Assembly: GCA_905373345.1 (NCBI GenBank)
Contig: CAJPSU010000019.1
Location: forward strand, 1-9,190
Direction of reading: 5' to 3'
DNA: 9,190 nt
Source of the DNA: Candidatus Saccharimonadota bacterium
GTDB lineage: Bacteria > Patescibacteriota > Saccharimonadia > Saccharimonadales > Saccharimonadaceae
Below the pieces are notes generated by a model. It saw nothing but the letters and a program-made list of their open reading frames with translations. It had not been told where the DNA came from and did not search any database. Made by a program: the position numbers and the translations under genes. Shown here piece by piece: positions 6,211-9,190 of the stretch (its first letter is position 1; every line of letters begins with the position of its first letter).

Positions 6211-6693
6211 CTAAAAAGTTTGCCCATTCAACAATTCCAACGCCCGTACAATAAACGGAAACTCTTGATCGTTAGAGCCATTCTCAGTTTTAATAACATC
6301 AAGATTGTTTCGGTTTGCCCAAATAACTTCAGAATGGTCGGCAAGGTTTATCTTTGGCAAGCAACCGCCGGCTAATTGCGCGAAAAAGATAATTTCAATT
6401 GAATGCGAACGCTTGATCTTATTTACGTACGTAAACGCACCGACAACATCGCCAACTATAACATCAACGGCAAGCTCTTCCTTTAGTTCTCGACGTAAAC
6501 CATCAACTAGCGTTTCGCCGAACTCAATATGTCCGCCCGGCAGTTCAAACTTACCCGGTAGAAATTTCTTCGTTAGCGCTCGTCGTGCAACCATAATCTC
6601 ATGCCCGTTGCCACCTTTTCGGTATATAGCAGCACACGCGGTTATAACTTGCTGTCCTTCGGCTAGGGTGGCGCTGTCTTGGGGTGTGTTCAT
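6211..6693 (-). CDS. NUDIX hydrolase
   Basis: This 160-residue cytoplasmic protein contains a NUDIX fold, which hydrolyses nucleoside diphosphates linked to another group. The NUDIX box is clear: G54-x5-E60-x7-R68-E69-L70-x-E72-E73-L74-A75-V76. It fits the consensus except that Ala75 replaces the usual Gly near its end. The metal-binding glutamates are all present. A short N-terminal tail (1-15) precedes the first strand. The substrate cannot be read from the sequence; the L-P-G-K-F-E-L-P-G-G-H segment before the box is common to many NUDIX enzymes, including 8-oxo-dGTPase-like ones. The ATG at 6693 has no Shine-Dalgarno, and only a weak hexamer (TAGTTT, 6705-6700) lies six bases upstream, so a leaderless start is possible. 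The kinase gene follows after 68 bp with its own -10. Confidence 0.9.
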   Translation of the reverse strand: MNTPQDSATLAEGQQVITACAAIYRKGGNGHEIMVARRALTKKFLPGKFELPGGHIEFGETLVDGLRRELKEELAVDVIVGDVVGAFTYVNKIKRSHSIEIIFFAQLAGGCLPKINLADHSEVIWANRNNLDVIKTENGSNDQEFPFIVRALELLNGQTF

Positions 6694-6998
6694 GCCAGCA
6701 AACTAGTAGTTAACAAATTAAACATAACTTATTTTTAATTATACATTGGTTCAAATAGTCTCTTGATCGCAAGTTGATTGAATACACCAGCAACGATAAG
6801 ACCTTTGAGCTAACGTCTGCATATCTATTAGAGCTAGTGCCAAAGGCTAGGCGTATATCTGAAAATTCATAACCAGAGCAAAGTAACAGAATCTTACGCA
6901 TGCTACTTGCTGCGAGCTCTATTTAAGCAAAATAACTTCAACTACCACCCTCCGTGAGCTTTTTCTCGGTGCTTATTGACGCTTCAAAAATTCAAATT
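6694..6998. other. 305-bp region without a convincing gene
   Basis: This is an AT-rich spacer between the NUDIX gene and tRNA-Asn. I see no terminator with a T-run, no RNA fold I can name and no repeat. A 63-codon minus-strand frame (6901-6710) has no Shine-Dalgarno and an odd Ser/Leu/Arg composition. On the plus strand, 6759-6872 is an open frame that reads like ordinary protein (L-I-E-Y-T-S-N-D-K-T-F-E-L-T) but has only a TTG start candidate at 6774. It could be a gene remnant. Neither is annotated as a gene. Confidence 0.5.
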
Positions 6999-7073
6999 TG
7001 GCTCCGGGGGCGGGGTTCGAACCCGCGGCCTAATGGTTAACAGCCATCCGCTCTACCGCTGAGCTACCCCGGA
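6999..7073 (-). tRNA. tRNA-Asn (anticodon GTT)
   Basis: A full 75-base cloverleaf reads on the minus strand from 7073 to 6999. The acceptor stem is TCCGGGG/CCCCGGA. The D arm is GCTC with loop AGCGGTA. The anticodon stem is GATGG/CCATT with one G-T pair and loop CTGTTAA, placing anticodon GTT at 7041-7039. The T arm is GCGGG-TTCGAAC-CCCGC. The discriminator is G7002, and the 3' CCA (7001-6999) is encoded in the DNA rather than left to the CCA-adding enzyme. It has its own promoter just upstream and no clear terminator downstream. Confidence 0.97.
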
Positions 7074-7084
7074 ATACATCAGTA

Positions 7085-7113
7085 ATTGTACTGTATCAGT
7101 GCAAAATTGTAAA
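7085..7113 (-). promoter_or_regulatory. Promoter of tRNA-Asn
   Basis: On the minus strand, TTTACA (7113-7108, 5 of 6 to the -35 consensus) is separated by 17 bp from TACAAT (7090-7085, 5 of 6 to the -10 consensus). The predicted start near 7078 lies five bases before the mature tRNA. It is the best two-box promoter in the window. A perfect inverted repeat, CAGTA-N4-TACTG (7080-7093), covers its -10. Confidence 0.75.
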
Positions 7114-7130
7114 GGCGAGTGCATCGGTTG

Positions 7131-7469
7131 TCACCGCTTAACAATCGCAAGTGCTTGCCGCAAAATATCGCATTCTTTTTGCGCCGTTTCATCGCTCATT
7201 CCTTCGCGTTTTTTCACTTCATGTTCTAAGTGGCTCCACCACGGCTGCTCGGCTACACCATGCATCACCTCAAGTGTACGCGCTGAATTGTCTTTTTTAA
7301 CCAGCCAGCCGCGCGCAATAAGCCCATTCACATGCATAGCAACCGTCGACACGCTTTTGTAGTCAAGCGCACGCATAATTTCACGAAAGCTTGGACTATA
7401 GCCGTTTCCTTTGATAAATCCGTCAATAAAATTAAGTAATTCACGCTGTTTTTTTGTGGGATATGCCAT
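7131..7469 (-). CDS. LexA-type winged-helix regulator lacking the peptidase domain
   Basis: This protein has 112 residues. Residues 5-68 match the LexA N-terminal DNA-binding domain: K-K-Q-R-E-L-L-N-F-I, then G-Y-S-P-S-F-R-E-I-M-R-A-L, the recognition-helix region S-V-S-T-V-A-M-H-V-N-G-L (39-50) and G-W-L-V-K-K. LexA proteins are normally about 200 residues with an S24 Ser/Lys self-cleavage domain. Here only about 44 charged, helical residues follow (75-112, W-W-S-H-L-E-H-E-V-K-K), with no cleavage site or catalytic Ser/Lys. It cannot be a RecA-cleaved SOS repressor as it stands. The ATG at 7469 has a strong AAAGGAG six bases upstream and overlaps the end of the ligase gene by 29 bp, so it is co-expressed with it. 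It may regulate the envelope-glycan genes. The tRNA promoter lies just after its TGA stop. Confidence 0.85.
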   Translation of the reverse strand: MAYPTKKQRELLNFIDGFIKGNGYSPSFREIMRALDYKSVSTVAMHVNGLIARGWLVKKDNSARTLEVMHGVAEQPWWSHLEHEVKKREGMSDETAQKECDILRQALAIVKR

Positions 7470-8793
7470 ATATTTCTCCTTTGTAATTTTTACTACAAAC
7501 TGCCGCTGCTAGCCCCCACCACACGATTGACACGGTATCATCCGCCCACACAGGCAGTACGATCCCGACGAACGCCAAACCAATACCGCTTGCCCATAAA
7601 CCAACCGCATACCACTGCCGCTGCTGCCGCCATAAACCGTGCAACACGAGCACATATATCACCATAAACAAAACGAGTCCCAGCCAGCCAACTTCGTGCG
7701 CCACCATGACATATTGATTTTCGATGATGTACGGCGTACTGCCATATGCTGCCGCCGATCCCGTCGTGCCAACGCCAGCCCCAAGCGGCTGCTGCGCCAT
7801 GCGCATAATACCCGCTGACAACGACTTAGCATGATCGTCGTTTGATGTGGCGTGTGCACCCGTTGCAGGATTGTCGTGAATGATAACCGTATGGAAAAAT
7901 TCCGTACCGCGAATTAGGTATAGTCCCGCCGCGCACGCTATCATGATTCCTATACCTGCTAGCCATACGCGCCGCGAAACTCTACAACCAAGCTGAAGCG
8001 CTGCAACCAACCCAATGCTACCAGCTGCCGCCACTAACGCGCTGCGCGAATAGCTCACCCACACCGCAACCAAACCAACGACCGAATAGAATGCTGGCAA
8101 CACCAGCCACCACCTATCACGCAGCTTTTTCATCCGCATGAGCCACCACGCCACTGCAACGCTAACAACAATAATTGCATACGCGCCAAGCGGATTCGGA
8201 CCACGAAGCGTACTATTGTAGCGTACAAACGCCGGATTCATGTCAACCAGCATATATGGCGCGATCGTTGTTTTGTTGTAGCCGAGATACTTCAAAAAAT
8301 CAACTGGCAGTACAAACTGTGCTAACAAAGATTCTAATACAACCGCTGCACCAATTGCTGCCGTATGCCAAAGCCGCGCGCGATACCGCGGATTATAGCG
8401 CGTAACCACATATATTAGTATGAAATAAGCGATGTAGCGCAAATCAACCATCAGTCCGGCAATTGCCGCCAGTCCGCCGTTTGCCGACGGCAGTGCCAAC
8501 ACAATGTGGAGCACGACATACAAGCCGCACAAAATAATTAGCGGATCGCGGCGAAAATCACGTACCAAACGCTGCCCGTACCGTAGCACGACCAAAAGCG
8601 CGGCAATCGCCATTATGATCTCTTTCCAAGCTTTTATACTGAGTGCAAGCACCGGAATTTTACTGCCAATAAACACGCTCAGCGGTGCATGAATCACAAT
8701 TAATGCCATAATCGCAACAAGTAGCCCAATAATTATACGATCCAAAATAGATCTATACCGCAGCGTCGCCAAGCGCAAAATTGCATGTTTCAT
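7441..8793 (-). CDS. O-antigen ligase/polymerase family (Wzy_C) membrane protein
   Basis: This 450-residue polytopic protein has about ten or more membrane segments. Wzy_C proteins transfer or polymerise lipid-linked glycans on the outer face of the cytoplasmic membrane. Signatures are R-G-P-N-P-L-G-A-Y (197-205), S-Y-S-R-S-A-L (247-253) and a large external loop (about 296-360). The loop contains D-D-H-A-K-S (319-324), P-L-G-A-G-V-G (336-342) and E-N-Q-Y (358-361), then H-E-V-G-W-L-G (366-372). The loop His and the Arg residues are the expected catalytic elements. In an organism of this type it may ligate surface glycan or glycosylate proteins rather than build true LPS. The ATG at 8793 lies eight bases after a perfect TATAAT with no Shine-Dalgarno. 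It is divergent from a sugar transferase and overlaps the downstream LexA-like gene. Confidence 0.9.
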   Translation of the reverse strand: MKHAILRLATLRYRSILDRIIIGLLVAIMALIVIHAPLSVFIGSKIPVLALSIKAWKEIIMAIAALLVVLRYGQRLVRDFRRDPLIILCGLYVVLHIVLALPSANGGLAAIAGLMVDLRYIAYFILIYVVTRYNPRYRARLWHTAAIGAAVVLESLLAQFVLPVDFLKYLGYNKTTIAPYMLVDMNPAFVRYNSTLRGPNPLGAYAIIVVSVAVAWWLMRMKKLRDRWWLVLPAFYSVVGLVAVWVSYSRSALVAAAGSIGLVAALQLGCRVSRRVWLAGIGIMIACAAGLYLIRGTEFFHTVIIHDNPATGAHATSNDDHAKSLSAGIMRMAQQPLGAGVGTTGSAAAYGSTPYIIENQYVMVAHEVGWLGLVLFMVIYVLVLHGLWRQQRQWYAVGLWASGIGLAFVGIVLPVWADDTVSIVWWGLAAAVCSKNYKGEIYGISHKKTA

Positions 8794-8801
8794 CTAGTGC
8801 T

Positions 8802-8823
8802 ATTATAGCGGAATTGTTATAAT
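8802..8823. promoter_or_regulatory. Divergent, overlapping promoters of ligase and sugar transferase
   Basis: A perfect TATAAT on the minus strand (8807-8802) faces away from an extended -10 on the plus strand (TG at 8815-8816, TATAAT 8818-8823). The two hexamers are 10 bp apart, so RNA polymerase could hardly bind both at once. Predicted starts are near 8795 (minus, 2 bases before ATG 8793) and 8830 (plus, 4 bases before ATG 8834). GCTAT-T-ATAGC (8799-8809) is a palindrome over the minus -10. Confidence 0.65.
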
Positions 8824-8833
8824 GACAGTACTC

Positions 8834-9190
8834 ATGCCGTCGAGAAATACGAAAGCATATAGTATTTTGTTAATGATTGTCGACACAATCATACTTGCTA
8901 CCGTGTTTTCTTTGGCATATTATGTGCGCACACAACTTGACCACCGTGCGCTTTTGCACGCCGTTTACGCGACCGATTATATCGTCAGCTTCTTAGCAAT
9001 TGCACCTGTGTGGATTCTAATTTTCGCGTCGCTTGGACTCTATAGCGCAAGCGTTTATACACGCCGACTCGTCGAGTGGAGCCGCATCATTCTCGGCACA
9101 TTTATTGGCATTTTACTCGTTATTGGCTGGGAATATTTTACAAATATTCATATTTTCCCGGCGCGGTTAGTGGCATCGTATGTATTCATC
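8834..9190 (+). CDS. Polyprenyl-phosphate sugar transferase, membrane N-terminus (partial)
   Basis: The first 119 codons are seen and the gene runs off the window. The visible part has three membrane segments (about 10-31, 50-70 and 85-102) and A-S-L-G-L-Y-S-A-S-V-Y (65-75), which with E81 and R84 is typical of the N-terminal region of WbaP/EpsE-type transferases. P-A-R-L-V (109-113) stands where the family usually has a S-R-L-like segment. Such enzymes move a sugar-1-phosphate to undecaprenyl phosphate, starting lipid-linked glycan synthesis at the inner face of the membrane. The catalytic domain would lie beyond 9190, so the call is by family resemblance only. ATG 8834 is preferred; ATG 8822 overlaps the -10. 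No Shine-Dalgarno is present. The divergent ligase could act later in the same pathway. Confidence 0.8.
   Translation, partial: MPSRNTKAYSILLMIVDTIILATVFSLAYYVRTQLDHRALLHAVYATDYIVSFLAIAPVWILIFASLGLYSASVYTRRLVEWSRIILGTFIGILLVIGWEYFTNIHIFPARLVASYVFI

Noticed and set aside
6710..6901. 63-residue minus-strand frame
   Set aside because: No Shine-Dalgarno, odd composition, no motif, and it is antisense to a frame that looks more protein-like.
1..9190. CRISPR array, insertion sequence or prophage
   Set aside because: I saw no spaced direct repeats, transposase, integrase or terminal inverted repeats; tRNA-Asn shows no neighbouring integrase or duplicated 3' end in the window.

Overview
The window looks like a piece of chromosome from a small-genome, probably parasitic or epibiotic bacterium. 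My best guess is Candidatus Saccharibacteria or another member of the Patescibacteria (CPR). This is an inference from gene content (a permease/TIGR03943 pair, membrane-tethered Ig/propeller protein, Wzy_C ligase, PdaC-like deacetylase), very tight packing, overlapping genes and starts that look leaderless. TGA is used as a stop (kinase and LexA-like genes), so this is not a lineage that reads TGA as glycine.

Layout. Plus strand 1-2041: a fragmentary gene whose first residues resemble the end of an ADP-ribosyltransferase fold (to 356), a promoter-like stretch followed at once by a terminator hairpin (359-429), a small basic hypothetical gene (506-715), a clear rho-independent terminator (739-766), and a membrane-anchored peptidoglycan/polysaccharide deacetylase (803-2041). 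Minus strand 8793-2045: a Wzy_C/O-antigen-ligase-family membrane protein and a LexA-type DNA-binding protein without peptidase (overlapping genes), tRNA-Asn(GTT) with its own promoter, a ~300-bp region without a convincing gene, a NUDIX hydrolase, a P-loop kinase, a Ham1/RdgB-like NTP pyrophosphatase, then a permease, a TIGR03943 protein and an Ig-like/beta-propeller protein chained by two 11-bp overlaps. Plus strand 8834 to the window end: the membrane N-terminus of a polyprenyl-phosphate sugar transferase, divergent from the ligase.

How the parts fit. Three genes point to cell-envelope glycan work: the deacetylase, the sugar transferase that would start lipid-linked glycan synthesis, and the ligase that would transfer glycan. 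NUDIX, kinase and Ham1-like proteins form a nucleotide or small-molecule phosphate housekeeping group. The permease, TIGR03943 and Ig/propeller genes look like one membrane complex of unknown substrate.

The strongest non-coding pattern is in the starts. Genes at the head of transcription units have a -10 hexamer 6 to 10 bases before the ATG and little or no leader. Genes inside operons have ordinary Shine-Dalgarno sequences.
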